A stretch of 64,000 nucleotides of DNA from Sphaeroforma sirkka (Eukaryota > Opisthokonta > Ichthyosporea > Ichthyophonida), in assembly GCA_001586965.3 (NCBI GenBank), contig LUCW03000198.1, positions 26,001-90,000 of the forward strand, given 5' to 3'. The position numbers and the translations under genes are program-made. Below, one piece after another: positions 44,259 to 55,900 of the stretch. Position 1 is the stretch's first letter. Each line of letters starts with the position of its first letter. The notes beneath the pieces were generated by a model. The model ran no database searches and was not told the origin of the DNA. It was given only the letters and a program-made list of their open reading frames with translations.

Positions 44259-46149
44259 GAGGTGAGGGTGTCTGAGTCGGATAGGAGCTTCATATTTGTT
44301 ACCACGATTGGAGCAGTGATGGCAATACAAGACCCATTGCTGACGTCAGACAACCGAGTCTATATTCAAGTACAAATCAACGGACGTACGTTCAAAGCCT
44401 TGATAGACACGGGAGCAAATAGAAGTTGTATCTCACAGACATCCGCAGACCTCCTTGGCCGACCAATAACTCCGGCACCACCTGGGTCATTTATATATTT
44501 AGCTGACAAGGCGGTGCGAACTCCTCGACTGGGGACGACGGAAGTGGTACCTATAAGGTACGGTACCAGAATTATCGACGGTTCATTAGAATTGATGAAC
44601 TTGCCGACGGGTATAGATGTTATAGTGGGGCAAGATATGTTGAAAGGCTTGGGCCTATACATAGGCAGTATCCAATCGCCACTTGCACCAATAGACCCCA
44701 CAGAACTAGAAGAGCTCCTCGAACCCATACCACGCCGACAGGCACCTAACACGACGGAACCCGTCGATGTACGCGAACGGTTGGCACAGGATTTGGAAGC
44801 CAATGCGAAAATTGCCGACAACGCGCGCTGTCGTCTGGAAGGGAGTGAGGTAACCATCCCAGTAACCCATGAACAAGCGTTGCAGATGCGGCGATCGGCG
44901 CGTAACTTCGTATCCGATCGATGGCTCCCCTATGTGGATGAACAAGTGAAGAAGTGGTTGACGGATTTGGTGATCACGAAACGAACGACACCAACGACTG
45001 TTAATCTTCCTCTCCTTGCGGGTACAACATTCGATGCGGAAGGCAACGTCAAGAAGGTACGCGTGTGTTTAGACATGCGTGCCGTTAACGCGCTTATTCC
45101 TGGTGACCAGTTCCTGATCCCCAAGGTCAACGAACTCATATCTCGCCTCAAGAGTAAGAAGTACTACACGACGCTGGACATATCGGCTGCATACCACAGG
45201 CTGCCCATCCATCCAGACTCACAATACTTATTTAGTTTTACACACGAACGTTATCAGTACTCGTTCACATCAGCACCGTTCGGTCTTCATGTACTCACGC
45301 AGCAGTTTCAACGTACCTTGAGTACAATACTTGATGGCTTACCGGTTCACCACTATATCGATGACATAGTTATCGCCAGTGACGGTTATGACGAACACGT
45401 TAGGACGGTGCAGAAGGTGATACAACGCTTAACATACCACAGTTTTAAAGCTTAACCCTGCCAAGTGCCACTTCGCTATCTCCGAAGTCATGATCCTAGG
45501 GAAGAAAGTATCGGCACAAGGCATTGACATTGACCATGAAAAGCAGGCCAAGCTGATCGACTGGCCCACACCACAACGATACAAAGATATAGCCTCGGCG
45601 TTGGGTTTAGCAAATTACCTCCACGAACATCTGCCTAATTTCGCGAACACGGTTGCACCCTTGCGCGAATTTTGCAAACTCAAACCAAAGGAGTTGATAG
45701 GTGATCGTTGGGAGGAGAGACATGCACAGGCGTGGCAGGCAATGAAAGACGCAGTGGTGAATGCTGTGGCGTTACACTTTCCGGTCGACGGCATTCCTCT
45801 GAACTTGGAAACCGACGCTAGCGATTACGGTTTAGGGGAGCGCTATTCCAATGGGTCAACGGTAAGAAACATTACTTAATGTTCTTTAGTAAGACTCTGA
45901 ACCATGCGCAACAGAACTACGCCACACCTATGAAGGAGTTACTGGCATTGGTATATGGACTGACACATTTCAGGGAATACTTGGATGGGCAACGGTTTGC
46001 GGTCTTCACGGACCACAAGGCCCTTGTATATATGAACACACAGCTCAAGCTTAATCCGATGCTTCAGAGATGGCATCATATCATCGCGCCATTCAACTTT
46101 ACCATATCGCATATACCAGGAGAGTCAAATGTGCTCCCGGACATGTAAA
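44259..46149 (+). pseudogene. F2-D pol, first part: protease, RT, RNase H
   Basis: It is in frame with gag after the TGA. Protease has ALIDTGANRSCIS and DVIVGQDML. RT has VRVCLDMRAVNALIPGDQF, TLDISAAYHRLP and catalytic HYIDDIVIA. A one-base shift near 45450 follows SFK, and a second near 45840 lies inside RNase H (ETDASDYGLG, then MFFSKTLNHAQQNYATPMK). A stop (TAA 46147-46149) replaces the Trp of the conserved LPDMWSR. Only these few lesions separate it from an open frame. Confidence 0.9.
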
Positions 46150-48058
46150 GTAGAGTACACGAGGGGACAGCGGAGCAGGACGAACTCGAAATAATGTATA
46201 CCGACGACTGCTGGGCAGTTATTCCCTAGTTACTTTGAACAAGCGCAACAACACTTTGGACCGGATGACATAGATGTATTTGCGGACCCAACCAACGCTC
46301 AGCTTCCTCGGTTCTGGACGAAGGATGATGGGGAAGGAGCGTTTGCCCACGACTGGTCGATAGTCGATGGATGGATGAACCCGCCTTGGGAACAGATACA
46401 CAGGATGTTACGCAAGATACGAGCCGACGGCGCACGGGCCACAGTATGTCTACCATGGGTACCAAGAGCACCATGGTTCGACCTGTTCAAGCAGTTATTG
46501 CAGACAGAACCGGTGCTGGTACCACGGACACCACACACGTTCCTCAAGTACGCTAAGTACGCATGTGGGAAGACACCATGGGGTCATACCGTAGTAGCAC
46601 GGGTGGGTCCTCCCAATGGATTCAAACTGGACCCGCTGTTTTCACAGCGACTTGGTTTTGCAGAACCAAAGCATACAAAATATGTCATGTGCTTAGACAC
46701 AGCGCGAGAAATCTCAGTGGCACTGGCAGATGCAGAGGGTCAACCGGCGTTTGCACAAGCGAGTCCGGCGGAGAAACAGCGTCGTACGCAACTCACGCAA
46801 GCGCAACACGAACAAGGACATCATGGGGCGGCGGACACAGTCCAACAACTTCGTCAGAACGGTCACATTTGGCCAGGGGCACTTGAGTTAGCCACAGAAG
46901 TTAAGCGGCAATGTGGCACATGTTTGGGACAGGACACACTTCGTAAAGGTTTCCACCCGATGATTAGCATCGATGCACGCTACCCGTGGGACCATATTCA
47001 AGTGGACTACATCCCGATGCCACTGGAGTCCAGACGCAAGAACAATTATATTCTTCACGTCTTAGACATCGCCACAGGCTATTCTATCCTTCGAGCCACA
47101 CCGGACAAGACAAAGGAAACCACGACACAGACACTCACTCAGAGAGATTTTGGCGAACATGGTTTCCCCCGTAAAATCAAACAGACATGGGGAAGGAGTT
47201 CACCAACAAGTTAGTGGAGCTTCTGGTCCAGGAAGTGGGGATGCTACATAAGGTGTCTCCACCATATCGACCCCAAGTGCTGGGCGCGGCAGAACGACGT
47301 CACAAGGAGATTACACGTTCTATTCGACAATGCTGTGAGGCAGTCCCCTTCGATGGGACGAACGCCTTCCGTTTACGATGCTATACCAGAACCTTTGGAT
47401 ATCCGTCGCCATAAGAGTGCACCGTTTAGCGTGTACTTTGGCCGCCGCCATGTTCCGTTCGCCGATTTCACGGACGAGTTACCGGATTCTCAGCCGATGA
47501 CGAATGACACCTGGGCACAACGATTAGACCAGTTACAGGACACTATATTGCCGACCCTCCACCACATTACCAAGAAGTATACAGGCAAGCTTACGACGAC
47601 ATTTGACCGCCTGCATGCTCACGACTTGGTACATTTCGACGAAGGAGATGTGGTCATGGTACGATCAGAAGGCCGAACAACGAAGGCTATGCGGCCATTG
47701 TTTGGACCATATGTAGTCAAAGCTAGACACGGCCAACGCTACGAGTTAGCGAACAAGGATGGTTCCGCCCCACCAGAATTCAAGACCAAACCGGTACGGG
47801 TGGAACTCCTCCGTTTAGTGCATAGACGCACAGACCCACCAATTAACGAAGACTTATGGACCGAAGGAGGGGTGGAGTTTCGCCATATTATCACACATCG
47901 TACGAATGATGAGACGGGGAAATTAGAATACCTGGTGAGATGGCGAGAAGGCGAACCAACGTGGGACAGCAGAAGCTTTTGATGATGCCAACGATATCGC
48001 GGCCTACCACAAAGCTTCGCAGACACGGACACGTAAGCGCCAACGTGCACAAGTCTAA
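46150..48058 (+). pseudogene. F2-D pol, second part: NPPW domain, integrase, chromodomain
   Basis: DIDVFADPTNAQLPRFW, then GWMNPPWEQIHRML, a CLPWVP strand and KTPWGHTVVARVG form the NPPW domain (46260-46620). Integrase has QHEQGHHGAADTV ... CGTC (HHCC), HIQVDYIPMP (first Asp), a frameshift, then DMGKEFTNKL (second Asp) and GAAERRHKE (Glu), with 35 residues between. The GPY-type module (LFGPYVVKAR) follows. The chromodomain is YLVRWREGEPTWDS; one base extra near 47975 breaks it before FDDANDIAAYHKAS. A basic tail ends at TAA 48056-48058. Confidence 0.9.
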
Positions 48059-48097
48059 TACTTTATCTTCAATATAACTTTGTTCTCGGATATCGAG

Positions 48098-48355
48098 CTC
48101 AAGCTCTGGAGCATAAACCAGCAACTCTAGCTCCCGAGTATAAACCAGCCACTCGAGCTCTTGAGTATAAAAAAAGCAGCGACTCTAGCTCCCGAGTATA
48201 AACCAGCAACTCTAGCTCCCGAGTATAAACCAGCCACTCGAGCTCGCGAGAATAAACGGTTAGCCTTCGAGCTCGCGAGGGAAAATCGTCAGCGGCTCAA
48301 GCTCGCGAGGTTAAATGAGCCACTCTTGCTTCGGAGTATAACACAGCGAAATCAA
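48098..48355. repeat. 27-bp minisatellite in F2-D 3' region
   Basis: There are about nine units of roughly 27 bp built on CTCTAGCTCCCGAGTATAAA and ending CCAGCAA or CCAGCCA. Later units diverge (CTCGAGCTCGCGAG). It lies directly after the chromodomain stop. Confidence 0.85.
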
Positions 48356-48555
48356 TCAAACAACTCCTTGGGCATTGTTTTGAAACAGCGGGTTAATGGT
48401 TTGCACGGTTTCTGCCACTGGCAGTTTTTCTCCGACACAAATACAGTCCTATATTGTACTTGCCAAACTCCTATATGCTGACACAGATGAACAGTAGCTT
48501 CAAGAATTCAAACACGACGGGTCGCTCGAGACGTACACATCGGGTCCTCTAGCTC

Positions 48556-48717
48556 TCTGAGGTAAAATGCCAGCACAATGCTCTAGCTCTCTGAGGATAA
48601 ATGCCAGCACAATGCTCTAGCTCTCGAGGATAAATGCCAGCACAATGCTCTAGCTCTCGAGGATAAATGCCAGCACAATGCTCTAGCTCTCGAGGATAAT
48701 GCCAGCACATAAGGTAC
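48556..48717. repeat. 33-34-bp minisatellite in F2-D 3' region
   Basis: Five units begin GCTCTAGCTCTC(T)GAGG and end GCCAGCACAAT. They share the AGCTC..CGAGGATAAA core with the upstream 27-bp array, so the two arrays are related. Confidence 0.85.
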
Positions 48718-48771
48718 TATGCTATTCTTATCATCTCTGAAACTGGCACACTGCTTTGTTCAGTGCTTCAG

Positions 48772-48782
48772 TTTGGGGGGGT
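48772..48782 (+). other. F2-D polypurine tract
   Basis: TTTGGGGGGGT lies immediately before the TGTGGTCAG LTR start, where plus-strand priming would begin. Confidence 0.6.
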
Positions 48783-49028
48783 TGTGGTCAGAATACAAGT
48801 ACTTTTATTTATTTGATTATTTTAGGTTTATTACAAGTTTTACAGTTTATCAGAATAATCTGATAAACTGGGTTTTAGGGTTTTGCTGGTTTTACAGCAC
48901 ATAACTAATGACTCATTTAAGAGTCAGTCATTTTAGGATTACTGTTTATAATTACTAATAAATGAACAACGTCCCCTCCCTGAGGAGGAGAACGTTGAGA
49001 TACAGTTATCTCGCGTATACTTACTACA
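48783..49028 (+). mobile_element. F2-D 3' LTR (about 246 bp)
   Basis: It starts TGTGGTCAGAATAC after the polypurine tract and ends TTACTACA, the same 3' tip as the F2 LTR. The first 207 bp match 32195-32403. The right border is inferred from the shared tip, because no second complete copy is present. Confidence 0.65.
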
Positions 49029-52000
49029 ACACGCGATGAAAGTAAGTACCAGTTTTAAAAATTTCTTCAGATCGGTATATATGATTCTTAATAAGCTCTT
49101 AAAAACCATTTCTTAAAGATATCGGTATACATGGGTTCGGTATACATGGGTTTTATTAAGTTCATAACCTGCCTTAATTCTTCTTCCTAAAATAAGAAAT
49201 GGAATACTCCTTAAAGGCCCAAAAATGGAGTTTGATACTTCTTAATTCCCAATTCTCAATTTGCTCACCATGCATAAATCTTAAATTTTCAAACCCAGGA
49301 ATGGGCCTTAATACGTATTTCTTACAAAAATTATGGCAATTTTTTGCTTAAATTTTTTCTTATGACATGGTAGGTCAGTGTGATACCAAACGATATGAGA
49401 GGATTTGAAAGTAGTGGTTTTGCGGACCTGATAAGTTGTTAGACTGTCAATTATGAAAGCTTAGAAGAAGTACTTTATTGTGGTGCCTGCTCAAGGCCTT
49501 TATACTAAGAATTATTCCTGTCATGAATAGTTCATGAACAGGGGAGAAAAACTTATTAAGGAAAATCCCATTTATATTTTATGTTGTATTTTATGTTGTC
49601 TAATACAAGCTCCATATGGTTTTACTACGCTTATCTTGGATCTATATTGATGACCCGGCAATAATTTGTCATTTATTCAAACATACCCAAATTACCAGCA
49701 CTATCTGCATATATATATTCAATCATCTCGTAGATTCTGGACATCAAGCAGAGCTTACTTGGAGCGCGACCACTTTTATTCTGCTTCGCCCAGAAAGTAC
49801 AAAATCCTCCTCAAGTCTTCCACGTAAACCGATGTGGACTTTAATAGCTGAAGTAAACTGACTAATATCAAAATGCACATTAGATTGAAAGTTTAAATTA
49901 GCTTTGAAGTCCAGCTATAAATTAGTATCTACTCTAATAGCTGACGTAAACTGACTAGTATCAAAATGCACAATAGACTGAATGTATAAATTAGTTTTGA
50001 AGTCCAGCTATAAATTACTAGCTACTCTATAGTAACTAGTAAAAGACAGAGGCCTTAGGCCGAGTCTTAACGAGTTCGGATTTTTTCTTCTTCTGATTTT
50101 TCGTTCCGATTTTTCGTTCGGAATGGATCATCTTTTGAATTTGGTCCCTGTTGGCTCAGTACTGTGTATCGTTTGAAAAATTAGACTTTAAAGCCATTTT
50201 ACGTGCATTTGGTTTACTTGAAAATTGGAAATTTTCGCGAAATATGACTCATGAATGGAAAACAAACTTGATTGGACAAAAGCGATAAGCAATTTTATAA
50301 AATATTGACGAATATGAAATATACATGTGTAGTAAGATTGTGTGAATATATGAATACTTTCTATCCAATAATACTGCCCCAAATAGATCAATAAGCACTT
50401 TTTCTTTACTTGACAACCTATTATTTGACTAGCGACTGTGTTTTTTGAAAATCATAGAACAATCGATACTGCCGGAATCGCTTGTATCTCATCACGATCA
50501 AACACGCCACTGTGATGACCGGGTTGCAGAAGCTTTTGAGAATCAACAATTTGATGGGCCACGAGTTGATACTGTTATCAATGAACCCTTGGACCACATT
50601 ATCGACCTAGCGACTTTGTCGACGGGATTGATAAACTTGTCGATATATAGATATACTGTGAGCTGTGACATGAGGCAATCCACGCATAGCACACTAACCT
50701 ATAAATTGGACAATGTCCACCAATGTAGCATCCAGAGGCCAGATTACCAGCCAATCCTAAACCCGAAACCCAGGATTATCAAATAATGAGTTTTGGATCT
50801 AGGATCCAATATTGCTGATGATAGAGCAATTAGAAATATAGCGGGATTATCGGTAGATGATACCGGGACTCCCGCGTGTGAGAGAAACACTCAAGTATAT
50901 ATTGAGTCTAGTGTAGAAAATACTAAACACAAATAAAGACTCAATGCGAGTCCTTCAGCCTAGGGCTTTTACCTAGGTGTAGGATTCGCACTTGAGAAGA
51001 GGTCTATTGTTTCTTCTGCTCGTATCTTATAAGCTACTCTCAAACTCTAAATTTTCAACAATATCCTTACTATGGTAAGTCAAGTAGCAGGCAAGAAACC
51101 TGCTATCACAATGTTTTAGTTAACACAAAGTGCTTTTGCAAGCTAAAAAGGTGATACTAGAAGTAGCCCTCCCTGGACACAGAAGATATCAAGATCAAGA
51201 AAGTAGGACTACAAGACTCTTCACCCTACAGAAAAGAAACCAGACTTCCGAGACACAAGACCAAGAAGAGGTCAAAAAGATATACCTGACAGGGGAGAGA
51301 AACGAGTAAAATCCCCAAAATAAGAAAACAGCAAGTCTGAATCACAAAGTAACCAACAAGTGTCTTTATTTATTTGGTTAATAAGCCTAGGTGACCCCAG
51401 AGGTAAGTTCACTTAGGTCCCACTCCTTGGGTACAACAAGTGAACCTGTTACAGTCAGCGTGTTATCGTTGTTGGGAAGTGAAAAATTTACAAAAGTGTC
51501 ATTTTGGTAACTTCTTCTCTGATCGTAAAATTGTGGTGCAGAAAACTGCTACATCCAGATTGACTGAAACAGTGACGGTAATAGACGTAGACCAACCAAT
51601 AGTTTATGCCTGCACAAACAAGTTTCTAGTAAACTCGGTAAAGACAAAACAAATACGACAATTACCAGTTTAGAATCAATAGCATCCACAAGATAACGAA
51701 TGGACAGAATTACCATACATGAGTACCAGTAAATCACTATAGATTGGGCATACACAAGTACTAGTATATCACTATAGTTACTAAAATCAAGTGTGGCAAG
51801 AAACAAAAGCGATGAACAAACATAACGCAGAAACACACGCCCTAGGGACATCTGATAAGAGAATAAGCACCATTAGATGCACAACATAGACAAATCAGTA
51901 AACAAGCATTAACATTAGCTCGAACAATCACCCTAAATCAAGGAGTTAGTCTATTAAAGGGTACAAGCAAAAAGGATTACATATGAGTACACACACAAAC

Positions 52001-52291
52001 AAGTGGTCAACGCAAGAGAGGCTCAAATCAGATGCAACATATAGAGACAGCACAACTGCATAAGCATTAGAAAGCTAAATCACCAAACCAGATACAAATC
52101 ATAGACTTAAAATAATGACACACACTTGCTAACCACAAGGTGGACAAAAAAGCAGAAGGCAAGTGTAATAGTGCCACAATCAAAACCAAGTATACTCAAA
52201 AAGAAATTGCAACAGACCAACTGGTCAGAGTTAAAACTCCTCAACTCCAGAAGTAGGATTACTTAAATCACTCAAATATCAACATTACCAA
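49029..52291. other. Gene-poor spacer
   Basis: A-rich DNA. A roughly 95-bp unit is repeated twice at 49842-50033. A 113-codon frame at 50445-50786 has no recognisable motif. At 51440-51673 a short frame has CYRCWEVKNLQKCHF, which faintly recalls a gag zinc knuckle but lacks the His. GACTC/GAGTC and CCTAGG inverted pairs at 50938-50985 could be remnants of an LTR. Nothing is firm. Confidence 0.5.
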
Positions 52292-52694
52292 TGTAGTAAA
52301 AGTCCCCTTAACCCACTATCAGTGTGGAGTTAGAATTAGTTTACAATTAATTCACACGAGGTGAATCATTTGTAGACCACGTAGACAATCAAATATAAGA
52401 ATAAATACACCGCACTGAGCCTCGGGGAGACTCAGTAGGGTTTAGTATCGTATTTTGATGTGTTTAATTCATTTTTACGACTAGTTACTTTAGGTGTATT
52501 ATTCGATTTTATCTCGAGGATAATAGTGGACGGAGAAATTCGTTTTATTGACAAATTACAGGAGTTGATCTCCCTCAGAACCGGATAGCTGAAAGGAGCT
52601 TGCAAATTACGACAGGAGCAAAGTCTTCCGAGCACAGATAAGTGAAAACAAACCCCCACCTTCCGTTTTGCTCGGTTTGATACATTTGCGTGAT

Positions 52695-52743
<49 letters not shown>

Positions 52744-52925
52744 GCAGATTTATTATTATTATTATAAATCTAGAGCAAATTGGAGTGATTAGTAATATAT
52801 GCAGAAATTAACAGGTGCCCAGTTTATTTAGCTGATGAGCATTTTTTTTCTTCGTCTTTTTCTAGAACAAATAGTTATCCGACCATCCGGTCGAATACTA
52901 CTACTTCTATTTAAAATATATATAT
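52292..52925 (+). mobile_element. F2 LTR and leader start, inverted relative to F2-C
   Basis: The LTR is 52292-52471 (TGTAGTAAAAGTCCCC to TTAATTCA). Then come one 78-bp module (52561-52638), the CCGTTTTGCTCGG block, a (TA)n tract and AGCTGATGAGCA. At about 52925 it breaks into minus-strand chromodomain sequence. It mirrors 61070-61700, so the whole F2-C structure has roughly 630-bp inverted ends. Confidence 0.8.
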
Positions 52926-55900
52926 CGGCTGACTCCCAAGTTGGATTTCCCGCCAGCAAACCAAGTATTCTGTATTTCCTGTGCAATCATTCTGTCTATG
53001 TCGAATGATGTAACGGAACGAGGACCTATCCTGCCACATATGATCTTCTAAAGGGTTTTGGTGGCTCTATGGACTAATCGCAAAGGTTACACTCTAACTG
53101 GTTTACTTTTGAAAGTTTTTGGAAGTGAACCATCCTTGTGTGTCAGTTCATATCCTTGTCCCTGTCTGGCTTTGACAACGTATGGTCCAAACATTGGTCG
53201 CATTGCTTTGGTTGTGCGACCTTCGGACCGTACCATTACCACATCCCCTGGTTGAAAGGCGATAAAATCGTAAGCATGGAGACGGTCAAACTGCCTGGAT
53301 AGCGTGTCTGCGTATTTCTGCGTGACCTTGTAAAGCGTCGGCAAGATAGTGTCGTGCAAACGATCCAGCCGGTGTGCCCAAGCCTCATTGGTGACCGGCT
53401 GATTCCCCCGGAAGGTCATCCATGAAGTCAGCAAACGGAACATGACGGCGACCGAAGTAAGCACTGAATGGTGCTGTCTTGTGTCGCCGAGATATTCGGA
53501 GGTTCTGGCACAGCATAATAAGTGGTAGTCGGACATCCCATGCCGTAGATACAGATTCACATAGCTTGCGAACTCCTTCGTGAATGTCTCTGTGTCTTCT
53601 CTTCGCTGCTCCCAGAACCTGAGGACGATATGGTGGCGACTTCGCATGCATTACTCCAACTTCTTGAGTTATTAGTTTAGCAATCTTGTTCGAAAACTCG
53701 CCTCCCTCGTCTGATTGTATTTTCCTGGGAAAACCATGTTCCCCAAACACCTCCATAAGTTTCGATGTCACCACTTCTGCTGACTTTGTGGCCGTTGCTC
53801 TCAATATCGAGTACCCCGTTGCTATATCCAAGACGTGCAATATATATATCGATGTCCTGCTTCTGAAACTAGTGGCATTGGAATCATGTCGACTTGAATA
53901 TGATCCCACGGATACTTTGCCGTTATATTAATCATCGGGTGAAATATCTTTCGTAACACCCTCTGTCCTAGACATGTGCGACAGTTTCTCCTAACTGTTT
54001 GTGCTAGTTCCATAGCGTTAGGCCACAAATGTACGTTCTGCTGTAGTTGAGCAACTGTATCTTCTGCTCTATGATGCCCAATCTCATGCTGACACAAGGT
54101 GAGCTGTGTGCGACGGCTTATCTCTTCCTCATCTAGAGAATCCGTCATGGCTACTTCCGAGGTAGCGATTGATACTAGCCGAGACGTATCTTATGGGGTG
54201 ACTTTCGATACTGAGGACGGTTCGGCATATCCCAATCGTGCTGAAAACGTCGCTGGAAGGCTGTAACCATTGCGTGGGCCTCCTCTGGCAATGACTGGGT
54301 GACCCCATGGTGTCTTGCCACTCGCATACTTTCCGTATTTGAGGAAGGAGTGGGCTGTCCTTGGAACTAATACTGGGTCTCTTTGTAGAAGCGACTTGAA
54401 TACCTGGAACCAAGGCTTGTTCATATACACTAAAGTCTTGTGATCAGTCAACACTGAAAATCGTTGACCTTCGAGATGATCCCGGAAGTGTGTGAGACCA
54501 TATACCAAGGCCAATAATTCCTTCATTGGTGTTGCGTAATTGCGCTGTGCTGCGTTGAGGGTCTTGCTGAAGAACATTAGGTATTGCTTCTTCCCTTCTA
54601 TGGTCTGGAACAATGTACCTCCAATATCCTAGTCGCTTGTATCCGTTTCGAGTTGTAAAGGTACTTCGTCGACGGGAAATTTCAACACTACTGCCTCAAC
54701 TATGGCTTGCTTCATGGCATCCCAAGATTGCTGGTGTCTCTGTTCCCACCTGTCTCCAATGACTTCCTTAGGCCTCAGTCTTACGAATTCCCGGAGTTGG
54801 GCATCTACCTCTGCAAAGTTTGGTAGGTGCTCGTGAAGAAAGTTGAATAATCCCAAGGCCGATGCAATGTCTTTGTACTCCTTCGGGGTTGACCAGTCAA
54901 TGAGCTTAGCCTGCTTCTCATGGCAAATATCAATTCCGGCCTTCGGTACTCGCTTCCCTAGGATCATGACTTCCTTGACTGCAAAATGACATTTTGAAGG
55001 GTTTAGTTTGAAACTGTGGTACGTCAGCCGCCGAATGACCTCTTTCACTACTCGCACGTGTTCCTCGTAGTCATCTGTTGCTATTACGATGTCGTCCAGG
55101 TAGTGGTATGCCGGAAGTCCTTGCAATATCACACTCAGTGTACGCTGAAACTGCTGCGTCAGTGTGTGTAGTCCAAATGGCGCTGATGTAAAAGAATACT
55201 GGCTTTTGCCATGTGTGAAACTGAATAGATACTGAGAATCAGGGTGAATTGGGAGTCGATGGTACGCTGCGGTTAGATCCAATGTCGTGTAATATCTCTT
55301 CCCTTTGCTGTTACCAATTATGTCATTGATACGGGGAATAATGAACTGATCCGCCGGTATTAATGCATTCACCGCTCTGAGGTCCAAACACACTCGCACT
55401 TTCTTTAGTTCTCCAGATTGAGTATACTCTGGCACGGCGAGCAAGGGTAAGTTGACGGAAGTGGCTGTATCCCTTTGAACTATGACCAAATCTTGAATCC
55501 ACTTCTGCACCTGTCTATCTACCCATGGTATCCATTTGTCTGCTACAAAGTTCCTTACTGCCTTCCGCACCCTTGCAGCTTGATCTGGTGTCACTGGCAA
55601 TCTAACTTCGCCTCCTTCCAGTCTGCACCTGTCCTTTTCTCGAATACCGTCATTGTCCCTCAGTTCCTTGTCTAGTTCCAGGCGAACACCCGTTTCCTCG
55701 GTCAAATCTGGTGGTCGTCTCAACGGTATTGGTTCCAATAGTTTGTCTAGCTCCGTTGGATCTATGGGTGAGAATGGCGATTGAAGGCCTCCCACGTATA
55801 GCCCTAAGCCAGGCATAAGATCCTGGTCTACGATCGTGTGGATAGCCGGTGGTAGATTCATTAGCTCGAAAGACTGTTCTGTGAGCTCTAGACCTAGGCC

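Noticed and set aside
48098-48717. CRISPR-like array
   Set aside because: Units are contiguous without unique spacers and lie in a eukaryotic retroelement; they are minisatellites.
51440-51673. Gag zinc knuckle
   Set aside because: Only CX2C and a distant Cys are present; the His is missing and the context is non-coding.
55475-55675. Recurrent 66-codon plus-strand frame (also at 36073 and 56601)
   Set aside because: It is the antisense shadow of the F2 RT linker.
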